From NCBI RefSeq assembly GCF_003014595.1, contig NZ_PYGK01000009.1, forward strand, positions 62,001-126,000: 64,000 bases of DNA, read 5' to 3'. This stretch comes from Chitinophaga ginsengisoli. Lineage in GTDB: Bacteria; Bacteroidota; Bacteroidia; Chitinophagales; Chitinophagaceae. Shown piece after piece: positions 15,001 through 20,142 of the stretch. The position numbers and the translations under genes were made by a program. The stretch's first letter is position 1. Every line of letters begins with the position of its first letter. The notes beneath the pieces are model-generated. The model worked only from the letters and a program-made list of their open reading frames with translations, ran no database searches and was not told the DNA's origin.

Positions 15001-16183
15001 TCTCCCACTGGTAGTTCGGATTTACGAAGTAGTTGGCGGGAGTATAATTGGAAGTAAGTGTGATCGGAGCGCCTTCGCAGACAACCTCCGCCAGGTTATC
15101 AGTTTTACCTTTAATGGAAGCTGTGATAGTCGGGCTACAATATGCAAATTCGATATCGTCAATCGCGATATCGTTACCACAACCACCAGGCTTGTTATTA
15201 ATGATAAGTACTTTAACTGAGTCGATGCTGGGAGGAACGGTAAATGATCCTCCGTATTTCTGCCAGGACGACTGAGGAACACTCAGGTCCATTGACACGT
15301 TATAAGTAGGAAAGTTGGCCAGAATCTGGCTTGGGTTGGCGGCATTCACCACCTGGAAGGTTACCCCGGCATATTGATAACCGGATACGCAACCACTTTC
15401 AAAAACGCCGATGGGGTTGATATTTATCAACCACGCACTAAAATTATAAACCGAACCTTTACAAAGGCCGGTAACGGTTTTTTGATAAAATTTGCTTGGC
15501 TGGTAAGCGGAGTTGGCCACCAACATACCGCCCCGGGTATTACCGGTGTGGTCCGTGTTGTTGACCCAGTCGCCTTTGAGCTGTGTGTTATTGGATATTG
15601 AATAATAGTTATCCGCCAGGTCTCCGGTACCCTGATAGGCGTAGGTCACCACGCCATTAACTGGGTAGGGTTGACGAACAATACCAGAGCCGGGCATTGT
15701 TCCGAAGTTCTCGAAAAAGCCCGGTTTGTCATTCGCTTCGTTGGAACCGCATGTACTAATAGTACAATCCATTGCAACGATCTTCTTGACCTGAGTGGAG
15801 GTTTTGGCGACCCCGTTATCCGTGTAAGGAAGGGTGATCGTAAGGGTATAGGTACCCGGTACGAGAAACTGCAAGGTCAGCGACTTGGTCTTTGTCAGTT
15901 TATCCGACTTCAAGACTGCAGACGAATTCCCTGTATAAAGAACTTCATAGTCAGCTGCACTACCTGTCGGGCCGGCTATGGCCCACGAGGCTTGCTGCGT
16001 TACCTTATATCTATTAGAGGTAACGACCATTGCGTTGACGCTGAGATACTTGGTCTGCCCCGCCGTACTACTGGCGGTTGAGATACAGACCGTATCCGGT
16101 GTGTTAACATATATGGTCTGCGCCTGCACTATTCCGATAGCGCAGCACATCATCATATATAATAGGATTAGAATCTTTTTCAT
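1..16183 (-). CDS. Giant secreted Ig-like/HYR repeat adhesin (3' end outside window)
   Basis: The ATG at 16183 opens a minus-strand frame that stays open to the left edge (5394 codons visible, no stop), so the C-terminus is missing. Residues 1-23 are a Sec signal peptide (MKKILILLYMMMCCAIGIVQA). Residues about 150-350 look like a jelly-roll carbohydrate-binding-type domain ending in NDIAIDDIEFAYC. Residues 350-1050 hold varied Ig/PKD-like domains. Residues about 1060-4760 are 43 Ig-like units, each with a conserved Trp in a motif like WTITNGTC and a second Cys in an upstream KCN motif. The visible end has about six HYR-like repeats (TVTDTTKPV, WTATDRC-type motifs). I checked the frame at all 43 Trp codons and at points on both flanks and it is consistent, so no frameshift is apparent. 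Proteins of this build in Bacteroidota (SprB-like) are exported by T9SS and act in adhesion or gliding; the export signal here is inferred because the C-terminus is not seen. Confidence 0.9.
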   Translation of the reverse strand, partial: MKKILILLYMMMCCAIGIVQAQTIYVNTPDTVCISTASSTAGQTKYLSVNAMVVTSNRYKVTQQASWAIAGPTGSAADYEVLYTGNSSAVLKSDKLTKTKSLTLQFLVPGTYTLTITLPYTDNGVAKTSTQVKKIVAMDCTISTCGSNEANDKPGFFENFGTMPGSGIVRQPYPVNGVVTYAYQGTGDLADNYYSISNNTQLKGDWVNNTDHTGNTRGGMLVANSAYQPSKFYQKTVTGLCKGSVYNFSAWLININPIGVFESGCVSGYQYAGVTFQVVNAANPSQILANFPTYNVSMDLSVPQSSWQKYGGSFTVPPSIDSVKVLIINNKPGGCGNDIAIDDIEFAYCSPTITASIKGKTDNLAEVVCEGAPITLTSNYTPANYFVNPNYQWEMSDDEGLTWVNVPFGTNTAKDLVIGPGQLKGTRTVPTSYRFRVRIYEAGSDAVTCASPSEYVRLTILPMPTLYLTKSQVCAGAFVELQASGGFDRFTWRDLPGYVGATRTIQVTGDTTIMVYGYVDYADGHTCVDSNKAFISSIDKPVVDVISTSQNICAGSSVDIRINDALAGQVINWYQGPDAGGVLTPLPQYDGMTELTQVQINTPAQGVFTVIVKDPGNVCQVQSAPFIVNVTPVPVANAGPDQLACASTNPSGLFTMAATLNAGESGVWTIDTLWGPGADPALTAANFKDYATIQFPNLAKTRVTLKKGGITVRFKWTVKATANTSCSSSDFVEVTLLYDPTFSDAGRDTTMCASNVFTMNASKPDGTLTGPYAETGTWKLISGSATIANIHAYNTTVTSLANPQDIVLTWSITNAANCTPSIDTVVLHKTARPSVVLKPAVVTCNSSGTFSIDTVSTTGNPDTYSIAAGTPALPGFTAVTNQPITIWPIVVNYPVGTAAGVYNFNLSYKNSLNAGCDSTVPFSVSVETPPVAPTGITVGSPNICTSGTSTLTVVGGSLGQKADGTPNGTWVWYAGGCGVGAPIGTGTTITVAVSATTTYYVRAETTGSCSNTTCASATVTVYQAPNAANAGPDQTKCNTTAFTMAANAASVGTGTWTLPGGTTATITAGQANSPTAVINVPAGVTVTATWTITNGACTTSDQVILKNDALPTAAAGPDQTKCNTTAFTMAANTPAVGTGTWTLPGGSTATITAGQANNPAAVINVPAGVTVTATWTVVNGSCSVSDAVVLKNDALPTANAGPNQTKCNTTTFTMAANTPAAGQTGTWTLPGGTTATITAGQANSPTAVINVPAGISVVATWTVVNGTCSVSSTVTLKNDAPPTTPNAGADQTKCNTSAFTLAANAPTVGTGAWSVVSSTPAGFTFPAASVNNPTAAITVPAGTTVTLRWTITNGTCVLTDDVVLTNDAPPTTAAAGADQAKCNTPSFTLAANAPTVGTGAWSVVSSAPAGFTFPAASVSNPTATITVPAGTTVTLRWTTTNGTCTSTDDVILTNSALPTTPNAGADQTKCNTPSFTLAANAPTVGTGAWSVVSSAPAGFTFPAASVSNPTATITVPAGTTVTLRWTITNGTCVLTDDVVLKNDAAPTTAAAGPDQSQCNTPAFTLAANAPTVGTGAWSVVSSTPAGFTFPAASVNNPTAAITVPAGTTVTLRWTITNGTCTSTDDVILTNYVAPTAANAGPNQTKCNTTAFTMAANAASVGTGTWTLPGGTTATITAGQANNPAAVINVPAGVTVVATWTITNGVCTTSSQVTLTNNALPIAAAGPDQTKCNTTAFTMAANTPAVGTGTWTLPGGSTATITAGQANNPAAVINVPAGVTVTATWTVVNGTCSVSDAVVLKNDALPTATAGPDQTKCNTTTFTMAANTPAAGQTGTWTLPGGSTATITAGQANSPTAVINVPVGTSVVATWTVVNGTCSVSDVVTLKNDAPPTTPNAGADQTKCNTSAFTLAANAPTVGTGAWSVVSSTPAGFTFPAASVNNPTAAITVPAGTTVTLRWTITNGTCSLTDDVVLTNDAPPTTAAAGADQTKCNTPSFTLAANAPTVGTGAWSVVSSAPAGFTFPAASVNNPTATITVPAGTTVTLRWTTTNGTCTSTDDVVLTNNALPTTPNAGADQTKCNTPSFTLAANAPTVGTGAWSVVSSSPAGFTFPAASVSNPTATITVPAGTTVTLRWTITNGTCVLTDDVVLTNDAPPTTAAAGPDQSQCNTPAFTLAANAPTVGTGAWSVVSSSPAGFTFPAASVNNPTAAITVPAGTTVTLRWTITNGSCTSTDDVILTNYVAPTAANAGPNQTKCNTTAFTMAANAASVGTGTWTLPAGSTATITAGQANSPTAVINVPAGTSVVATWTITNGVCTTSSQVTLTNNALPTATAGPNQTKCNTTAFTMAANTPAAGQTGTWTLPGGSTATITAGQQNSPTAVINVPAGVTVTATWTVVNGTCSVSSAVVLKNDALPTATAGPDQAKCNTTTFTMAANTPAAGQTGTWTLPAGSTATITAGQANSPAAVINVPVGTSVVATWTVVNGTCSVSSTVTLTNDAPPTTPNAGADQTKCNNTSFTLAANAPTVGTGAWSVVSSTPAGFTFPAASVNNPTAAITVPVGSTVTLRWTITNGTCSLTDDVVLTNDAPPTTAAAGVDQENCNNPSFTLAANAPTVGTGAWSVVSSTPAGFTFPAASVSNPTATITVPAGTTVTLRWTITNGSCTSTDDVILINNAQPTTPAAGPDQEKCNTPSFTLAANAPTVGTGAWSVVSSSPAGFTFPAASVSNPTATITVPAGTTVTLRWTITNGTCVLTDDVVLTNDAPPTTAAAGPDQSQCNTPAFTLAANAPTVGTGAWSVVSSSPAGFTFPAASVNNPTAAITVPAGTTVTLRWTITNGSCTSTDDVILTNYVAPTAANAGPNQTKCNTTAFTMAANAASVGTGTWTLPAGSTATITAGQANSPTAVINVPAGTSVVATWTITNGVCTTSSQVTLTNNALPTATAGPNQTKCNTTAFTMAANTPAAGQTGTWTLPGGSTATITAGQQNSPTAVINVPAGVTVTATWTVVNGTCSVSSAVVLKNDALPTATAGPDQAKCNTTTFTMAANTPAAGQTGTWTLPAGSTATITAGQANSPAAVINVPVGTSVVATWTVVNGTCSVSSTVTLTNDAPPTTPNAGADQTKCNNTSFTLAANAPTVGTGAWSVVSSTPAGFTFPAASVNNPTAAITVPVGSTVTLRWTITNGTCSLTDDVVLTNDAPPTTAAAGVDQENCNNPSFTLAANAPTVGTGAWSVVSSTPAGFTFPAASVSNPTATITVPAGTTVTLRWTITNGSCTSTDDVILINNAQPTTPAAGPDQEKCNTPSFTLAANAPTVGTGAWSVVSSTPAGFTFPAASVSNPTATINVPAGTTVTLRWTITNGTCTLSDDVILTNDAAPAAANAGPDQQECNNTSTFTLAANAPSVAGATGTWTVVSPASFTFPAAQVNNPAASLSIPAGTVLTLRWTITNGVCTTSDDVVLTNFAEPDVADAGPDQSKCAGSDFVTAANTPTVPGAVGTWTVISGAATIKAGEENLAAAHITVANGATAVLRWTMKNGLCENFDEVTLTNFLTPSPANAGPDQRDCNIPTFIMTANAPDVPGATGTWTLAAGSPGTITPGDENKPNAVINVPTGATVTAIWTITNGTCPSVDTVLLTNDEMPSPAVAGPDQEKCNTPAFTMAANVPSVGVGKWSLTAGTTASFAVADSTNPNAVINVPAGVTVTATWTITNGSCVTSDDVILTNYVAPAPAAAGPDQENCNTPAFTMAAAAPSVGVGKWSLVPGSTASFAVADSTNRNAVINVPAGQSAQAIWTITNGVCSTADTVKLTNYVAPAPAAAGPDQAQCNTTTFTMAANTPSVGVGKWSLPAGSTASFAVADSTNPNAVINVPAGVTVTATWTITNGVCTTSDAVILTNDALPTANAGADQTKCNTTAFTMSANTPAVGTGTWTLPAGTTATITAGQQNSPTAVINVPAGVNVTATWTVVNGTCSVSDQVILQNDALPTANAGADQTKCNTPAFTMAANVPAAGQTGTWTLPAGSTATITAGQQNSPTAVINVPAGVTVTATWTVVNGTCSVSDAVILKNDATPTTPNAGVDQTKCNTPVFTLAANVPTVGTGAWSVVSSTPAGFTFPAASVNNPTAAITVPVGATVTLRWTITNGTCSLSDDVVLKNDAPPTTAAAGADQIKCNTPSFTLAANAPTVGTGAWSVVSSSPAGFTFPAASVNNPTATITVPAGTTVTLRWTTTNGICTSTDDVVLTNNALPTTPAAGPDQAKCNTPSFTLAANAPTVGTGAWSVVSSTPAGFTFPAAGINNPSATITINGGTTVTLRWTITNGTCVATDDVVLTNYVAPAPAAAGPDQEKCATPTFTMAAAAPSAGVGKWSLVPGSTASFAVADSTNRNAVINVPAGQSAQAIWTITNGVCSTADTVKLTNYVAPAPAAAGPDQAQCNTPTFTMAANTPSVGVGKWSLPAGSTASFAVADSTNPNAVINVPAGVTVVATWTIRNGVCTTTDNVTLTNYQQPTAAAAGPDQEQCNTPAFRMAANAPSVGVGKWSLSAGTTASFAVSDSTNPNAAINVPAGVTVIATWTIRNGTCVTSDDVVLTNYAQPTAANAGGDMTHCDNDRFVMAANTPSVGTGTWSLPAGTTASIAATDWNNPNAVITVPAGVTVTATWTIKNGTCTTTDNVILTNHQMPSNAAAGADQTHCDDPNFTMSANMPSPATATGTWTIVSGTATIADIHSASTKVTVPAGGTVTLRWTITNGTCTSVPDDVVLTNQGAILGNTITADQLLCANQTPATLQGATLSGGNGTFTYQWQVSTTNATTGFVNVATNGTNATFTPPMITQNTWYRRVVMSGACTGNISNAVMLTLMNVPPVVISVPGPLTVDCVQGTDYTTKFGTPVFSHAPYNNEPLSVTHNDVTVTVDACTFTIMRTWTATDRCGLTTQAQQTITVVDRTAPVFTSTAPANVTVECDKVPVAVNLTANDACTGILNIVPIEVRVDQPGACASNYQLIRKWVAVDACGNASDTLRQVITVRDMTPPVFTNPAPANITVDCDKVPAGQPLTATDNCTPGTITVTPVDVRKNISGSRCTDNYQIIRTWTATDLCGNKAVLTQTITVQDTIKPRFSMSLPPAITVDCDKVPAVAAITATDNCTVSVAVKVSEKKEFLSSVCTSNYRLTRTWTAIDNCGNTATMQQVITVQDTTRPVFTVIPPADTTVSCDAVPAPPTNLKATDNCSAVKISYTQTRETIAGACASNYRLIRIWTAKDQCNNTATIQQVITVTDTTKPVIDPAPANVTLNCGDAVPAAATLYARDNCDATFPKKATMTQDPFTVDLCAGYTITRRWTISDACGNAAIERVQTITVNPCPKPALDPQLPANCSNNTKFAIMLQNKVSKPKFTLVSVVPAT
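1966..12916 (-). repeat. 43 tandem Ig-like units of 255-267 bp with higher-order structure
   Basis: The conserved Trp codon recurs 43 times, with spacing of 255 to 267 bp and always in the same frame. Two main unit types can be told apart by the residues before Trp. Type A reads TVTLRWTITNGTC and type B reads VTVTATWTVVNGTC or close variants. In the protein direction (high to low coordinates) the order is BBB AAAA repeated four times from 12916 to about 5857, then an irregular stretch to 1966. The super-unit is about 1827-1830 bp (about 610 residues). Confidence 0.92.
6224..9898 (-). repeat. Nearly identical 1830-bp tandem duplication inside the adhesin gene
   Basis: Bases 6224-8068 match 8054-9898 at a constant offset of 1830 bp (610 codons, seven Ig-like units), with only a handful of mismatches seen by eye (for example near 6433/8263, 6651/8481 and 7757/9587). 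Flanking super-units at the same period are visibly more diverged, which indicates a recent duplication or homogenisation of this pair. The duplication is in frame. Confidence 0.93.
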
Positions 16184-16573
16184 CAGTAGGTGTTTTGTGA
16201 AAAGAGTATCAGAAATGAGGTGATCAGACGTCACGCCAACTGACAGATTTACAATGTCTTACCGATCGATAGGATTTCCAATCCTGCACCGGAATGGCTT
16301 TTTGAGAAGTGTAAAGTGTTTCCATAGGCTTGATCATTTTTTTTACTTGATATGGCTAAGAAATGAGACTATTTTAAAATTAAAATTAGAACTAATATAG
16401 GAAATATAAAAAATGTGTATATATTCTAAAGCGATAATTGGAAGAATAATTGGAAATAAGAGGGTGGGGGGAATTTGATATTCAGTATCTTAACAGGGTG
16501 AAAAAAAAGTTTAATCAATCGTATAAAAGTTATCCACACCCTTAGGACGTTAATAATTATTTTATATCGGCCG
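16184..16573. other. AT-rich intergenic region between adhesin gene and rpmI
   Basis: This spacer separates two divergent genes. I see no ORF and no clear Bacteroidota -33/-7 pair for the adhesin gene. It contains one perfect DnaA-box-like 9-mer (TTATCCACA at 16530-16538), which alone is not evidence of an origin. Confidence 0.6.
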
Positions 16574-16603
16574 TTTGTTGTTTAAAATAATTACCTACCT
16601 TTG
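16574..16603 (+). promoter_or_regulatory. Bacteroidota-type promoter of rpmI-rplT
   Basis: TTTG at 16574-16577 is followed after 18 bases by TACCTTTG at 16596-16603, matching the Bacteroidota consensus TTTG-N19-TAnnTTTG. It sits 20 bases before the rpmI start. It implies that rpmI-rplT can be transcribed on its own here, without infC or thrS upstream. Confidence 0.75.
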
Positions 16604-16623
16604 CAGACCAAATTTGATGTAAG

Positions 16624-16821
16624 ATGCCCAAAGTAAAGACTCATTCCCGGGCGAAAAAAACCTTTAAGGTGACCGGGAGCGGACAGATTAAGCGGTATAA
16701 TGCCTTCAAAAGTCACCTGTTGACCAAGAAGTCTACCAAAAGAAAACGCCACCTGAGAGGTAGCAGCCTTGTTAGTTCAGCTAACCTGGACCTGGTAAAA
16801 AGAATGCTTGCTCTCAGATAA
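16624..16821 (+). CDS. rpmI: 50S ribosomal protein L35
   Basis: This 65-residue basic protein begins MPKVKTHSRAKKTFKVTGSG and carries the KRKRHLR stretch, both hallmarks of L35, at the usual length for the family. It lies just before rplT, the standard gene order, with a promoter directly upstream. It is a component of the large ribosomal subunit. In many bacteria infC precedes this pair; here the upstream neighbour is the divergent giant adhesin gene. Confidence 0.97.
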   Translation: MPKVKTHSRAKKTFKVTGSGQIKRYNAFKSHLLTKKSTKRKRHLRGSSLVSSANLDLVKRMLALR

Positions 16822-16870
16822 TGAGATGTGGTGTTGTAATTAATTATTAACCTGATCAAAAAGCACTATA

Positions 16871-17215
16871 ATGCCTCGTTCAGTAAATGCAGTTGCTTCC
16901 CGGGCCCGCAGGAAGAAAATATTAAAGCAGGCCAAAGGCTTCTACGGTAAAAGGAAAAATGTATATACCGTAGCCAAGAACGTATTGGAGAAAGGTCTTA
17001 CATATAGCTATGTAGGCCGTAAACTCAAGAAAAGAAACTACCGTCAGCTGTGGATCGCTCGTATCAACGCTGCTGCAAGAGCAGAAGGTATGACTTACTC
17101 TGAGTTTATCCATAAATTGTCTGAGAAGAATATCGACCTGAACAGGAAGGTATTGGCTGATCTGGCAATGAATGAACCAGCAACTTTCAAGAGCCTGATC
17201 GCTTCCGTTAAATAA
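16871..17215 (+). CDS. rplT: 50S ribosomal protein L20
   Basis: This 114-residue protein begins MPRSVNAVASRARRKKILKQ and contains the AKGFYGKRKNVYTVAKN and RRKLKKRNYRQLWIARINAA-like blocks typical of L20. It binds 23S rRNA early in large-subunit assembly. It follows rpmI by 49 bp, so the two are probably co-transcribed. In other bacteria L20 represses its own operon through mRNA binding; no such leader is evident by eye here. Confidence 0.97.
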   Translation: MPRSVNAVASRARRKKILKQAKGFYGKRKNVYTVAKNVLEKGLTYSYVGRKLKKRNYRQLWIARINAAARAEGMTYSEFIHKLSEKNIDLNRKVLADLAMNEPATFKSLIASVK

Positions 17216-17228
17216 GCGATCAAGATTG

Positions 17229-17287
17229 TAAGATAAATACTTTGTAGCCGGTGTTGAGTGCAATGCCGGCTATCTTGTTTTTAGGAA
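17229..17287 (-). pseudogene. Relic of an ispE 3' end
   Basis: These 59 bases align without gaps to 17518-17576, the 3' end of ispE, with 6 mismatches. Read on the minus strand they give PKNKIAGIALNTGYKVFIL, against PKNKIAGIIFNTGYKVFIL in the intact gene. Several differences fall at silent third positions, so this looks like a fragment that was once coding. The intact ispE lies 230 bp away in the same orientation, and the relic stops where the REP-like repeats begin. Confidence 0.75.
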
Positions 17288-17370
17288 TCACCCCAGGCTA
17301 CAAACAAATGATCCCGGGGTTATCACCCCAGGCTACAAACAAATGGACTCCTACGGAGTCCTATTGACGC
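17287..17370 (+). repeat. REP-like element: two direct repeats and a hairpin
   Basis: A 24-bp unit starting ATCACCCCAGGC occurs at 17287-17310 and again at 17322-17345. The second copy runs into GACTCCTACGGAGTC (17346-17360), a 6-bp stem with a 3-base loop. GC-rich repeats ending in small hairpins resemble REP sequences mobilised by RAYT transposases, but no transposase gene is in the window. The following 150 bp up to ispE shows nothing recognisable. Confidence 0.5.
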
Positions 17371-17514
17371 GAGTGATTTAGTCATGATGATTGCATGATA
17401 TTCTAGTCCTATAGTACGTATTGAAGCGCTTATAGCTTTCGTAAAATAATTCTATCGCGACTGGAAGATGAATATTCAAATGTCAGGGGCTTCCGTGAGA
17501 TGGGGGCATAACGA

Positions 17515-18321
17515 TTATAAGATAAATACTTTGTAGCCGGTGTTGAATATAATGCCGGCAATTTTATTTTTAGGAAAGATCCCTACAAATGCCGACCCGC
17601 TTCCACTCATGGTCGCATATACCGCACCTTCTGCATATAATTTATCTTTAATGGCTGCCAGCTCAGGATGAGCCTCCAGCACAGGCGCTTCAAAATCGTT
17701 TGTGATCGTATGCCGCCATGTTTCCACCGGTTGTAGTATGTTTTCCCGTAAAGATAACGCCGGCACCATCGGTGTAATACGGCTAAACGCCCAGCCCGTA
17801 TTGATGTGGACGCCCGGATATACCAATACAAAAGACCAGCCGGACAGATCCAGGTCGATCGGTGTCATGATCTCACCTCTGCCAGTCGCGTAACAAGGTT
17901 TGTTCTGAATAAAGAAAGGACAATCGCTTCCTAGCTGCGCGGCATAACGTAGTAACTGCTCCTCCGTAATACCCAGCTGAAAGCGGCTGTTCAGCAATTG
18001 CAGCATAAACGCAGCATCTGCAGATCCTCCGCCTAATCCAGCCCCGATAGGGATATCTTTATGCAGATGAATGTCAACCTCCGGAAGGGCAGGGAAGTCC
18101 TGTTTTAGCAGGTGCCAGGCCTTCAGGCAGAGATTATCTGCACTGTTGCCGGGAACTGCAATACCGCTGGTGGCAAACTGCAGGTTACCGGGACTGATCA
18201 CCTCCAGGGCATCTGTCAGCGGTAGCGGATAAAACACTGTTTCCAGCTCATGGAAGCCGTCAGGCCGTTTGCTGACTACATGCAGGCCCAGGTTGATCTT
18301 ACAGTTCGGGAAGACGATCAT
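17515..18321 (-). CDS. ispE: 4-diphosphocytidyl-2-C-methyl-D-erythritol kinase
   Basis: The 268-residue protein starts at MIVFPNCKINLGL. An in-frame ATG ten codons upstream would add MLLWFMVFYT, which is not family-like. The GHMP-kinase ATP loop PIGAGLGGGSADAA lies at about 91-104. IspE phosphorylates CDP-methylerythritol using ATP, the fourth step of the MEP isoprenoid pathway. Length is normal for the family. Its last 20 codons are duplicated as a relic 230 bp downstream. Confidence 0.95.
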   Translation of the reverse strand: MIVFPNCKINLGLHVVSKRPDGFHELETVFYPLPLTDALEVISPGNLQFATSGIAVPGNSADNLCLKAWHLLKQDFPALPEVDIHLHKDIPIGAGLGGGSADAAFMLQLLNSRFQLGITEEQLLRYAAQLGSDCPFFIQNKPCYATGRGEIMTPIDLDLSGWSFVLVYPGVHINTGWAFSRITPMVPALSLRENILQPVETWRHTITNDFEAPVLEAHPELAAIKDKLYAEGAVYATMSGSGSAFVGIFPKNKIAGIIFNTGYKVFIL

Positions 18322-18400
18322 GGTATAAAAAACCATAAACCATAGGAGCACTATGGTTTATGGATCGTTTATTTTGTAATAGTAAATGCAAGAATATTTA

Positions 18401-19003
18401 TCAGCGGCTCTTACGGCTGTTGATCTCGTCGCGGATAGCGATGGCGCGGATGTAATCTTCCTGTTCCAGCACTTCCTGCAACAGCTGTGTAAGCTCGTCC
18501 AGGTTCAGAACTTTGAGGTCGTCTTCCGCTCCTTTTTCATGTTCTGAGATGGTGGGAGTAACGGGCTTTACACCGCTCTTCTTACCGGCAGGATCATCGA
18601 GCAGGATACCTGCGCTGTTAAGGATATTTTCGTAAGTAAAGATCGGACAGCCAAAACGTACAGCCAGTGCGAGGGCATCGGAGGTACGGGAGTCTATCTC
18701 TATGGTTTCTTCATTACTATAACAGATCAACTTAGAATAAAAAATTCCTTCCTGCAGGTTACTGATCACCACTTCATGCAGCTCTATATTAAAAGCATTC
18801 ATAAAGTTTTTCATCAGATCATGTGTAAGTGGGCGGCTGGGTTGCATTTTTTCTAACGCCACAGCGATGGCTTGTGCTTCAAACCCGCCAATTACAATAG
18901 GGAGGCGGCGCAAACCGTTCACCTCTCCTAATACTACGGCGTAAGAATGTGTTTGCGTAATGCTGTGCGATAAAGCAACTATTTCCAGTTCTATTTTTCT
19001 CAT
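18401..19003 (-). CDS. Bifunctional nuclease (DUF151) family protein with C-terminal UVR-like motif
   Basis: Residues 1-130 match the BFN/DUF151 family: RLPIVIGGFEAQAIAVALE followed by RPLTHDLMKNF and a SRTSDALALAVRFGCPIF block. Residues about 165-198 (LTQLLQEVLEQEDYIRAIAIRDEI) resemble a UvrB/UvrC interaction motif, a fusion common in Bacteroidota. Members have been reported with nuclease activity; the cellular role here is unknown. It stands alone between ispE and etfA on the same strand. Confidence 0.85.
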   Translation of the reverse strand: MRKIELEIVALSHSITQTHSYAVVLGEVNGLRRLPIVIGGFEAQAIAVALEKMQPSRPLTHDLMKNFMNAFNIELHEVVISNLQEGIFYSKLICYSNEETIEIDSRTSDALALAVRFGCPIFTYENILNSAGILLDDPAGKKSGVKPVTPTISEHEKGAEDDLKVLNLDELTQLLQEVLEQEDYIRAIAIRDEINSRKSR

Positions 19004-19107
19004 ATCTGTCCTGCGTTGTCGCTGAATATTTTATAAGAACGTGAAGTTAGAAAAAATATTCCTTATCTAAAAAACAGATAATAAGTAAGCGCTAGTTAGC
19101 ACCTTAC

Positions 19108-20073
19108 TTACTTCATTTGCTTTATGGCCGCAGTTAATTTCGGAACTACCTCGAAGGCATCCCCTACAATACCATAATCAGCTGCTTTAAAGAAAGGCGC
19201 TTCGGGGTCTTTATTGATGACCACGATCACTTTACTACCGTTTACGCCAGCCAGGTGTTGGATAGCGCCGGAGATACCGATCGCAATATATAGATTGGGG
19301 CGTACGGTTAACCCTGTTTGTCCTACGTGTTCATGATGCGGGCGCCAGCCGGTATCTGCAACGGGTCTGGAACATGCGGTAGCTGCACCCAGTGATTTTG
19401 CCAGGTCTTCTACCAGTCCCCAGTTTTCCGGTCCTTTAAGGCCCCGGCCGCCGCTTACTACAATGTCGGCTTCTGTGAGTGGCACCTCGCCGCTTACTGT
19501 TTCCACACTGCTTACTTTCACCTTGAAATCAGCATCGCTGATAGCAGGGGAGAAGGTTGCTACTGCCGCTTTTGCAGCTGTTGGTTCCAGTGCAAAGGTG
19601 TTGGGCATAACAGCGATCACCTTCACTGCGGTATTGATACTGACGTTGGCAAATGCCTTGCCGGAAAATACGCTTTTCTTTACCACAAAACCGTTGCTGG
19701 TATCGGGCAGTGAAACTGCTCCGGATACAAAGCCGGCCTTCAGGCGTGCAGCCACACGAGGTGCTACCGCTTTGCCATCAAAATTATGTCCGAATATCAC
19801 TACCTGCGCAGCTTCCTGTGCTACTGCATCGGCGATGATCTTAGTAAATACGGTTCCTTCCACTTCATTCAGCCGGGCATCTGCAACATGTAATACTTTG
19901 GCTGCGCCATAATTACCCAATGCCTCCAACTCTTCGTTAGCTGCTGTACCCAGCACCAGCGCAGTAGCTGTAGTGCCCAGTTGCTGTGCTACTTTCGCGC
20001 CATATTGTACTGCTTCGAATGCTACTTTTTTTATCTTACCGTGAGCCTGATCTGCGAATATTAAAACTGACAT
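19108..20073 (-). CDS. etfA: Electron transfer flavoprotein alpha subunit
   Basis: The 321-residue protein begins MSVLIFADQAHGKIKKVAFE. The C-terminal FAD-binding region includes GRGLKGPENWGLVEDLAKSL, AACSRPVADTGWRPHHEHVGQTG and YIAIGISGAIQHLAG. With EtfB it carries electrons from acyl-CoA and other dehydrogenases to ETF-quinone oxidoreductase. It follows etfB on the same strand with a 69-bp gap, the usual order and probably one transcript. Confidence 0.96.
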   Translation of the reverse strand: MSVLIFADQAHGKIKKVAFEAVQYGAKVAQQLGTTATALVLGTAANEELEALGNYGAAKVLHVADARLNEVEGTVFTKIIADAVAQEAAQVVIFGHNFDGKAVAPRVAARLKAGFVSGAVSLPDTSNGFVVKKSVFSGKAFANVSINTAVKVIAVMPNTFALEPTAAKAAVATFSPAISDADFKVKVSSVETVSGEVPLTEADIVVSGGRGLKGPENWGLVEDLAKSLGAATACSRPVADTGWRPHHEHVGQTGLTVRPNLYIAIGISGAIQHLAGVNGSKVIVVINKDPEAPFFKAADYGIVGDAFEVVPKLTAAIKQMK

Positions 20074-20142
20074 GTGTTGACGTAGAATTTAAATACTTAA
20101 AAATAGAGCTTAAAAGAAAGGTTGTTGCATGCGGTTCAGCGA

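Noticed and set aside
16530..16538. Perfect DnaA-box-like TTATCCACA near rpmI
   Set aside because: Only a single box, with no dnaA or dnaN and no box cluster; not enough for an origin.
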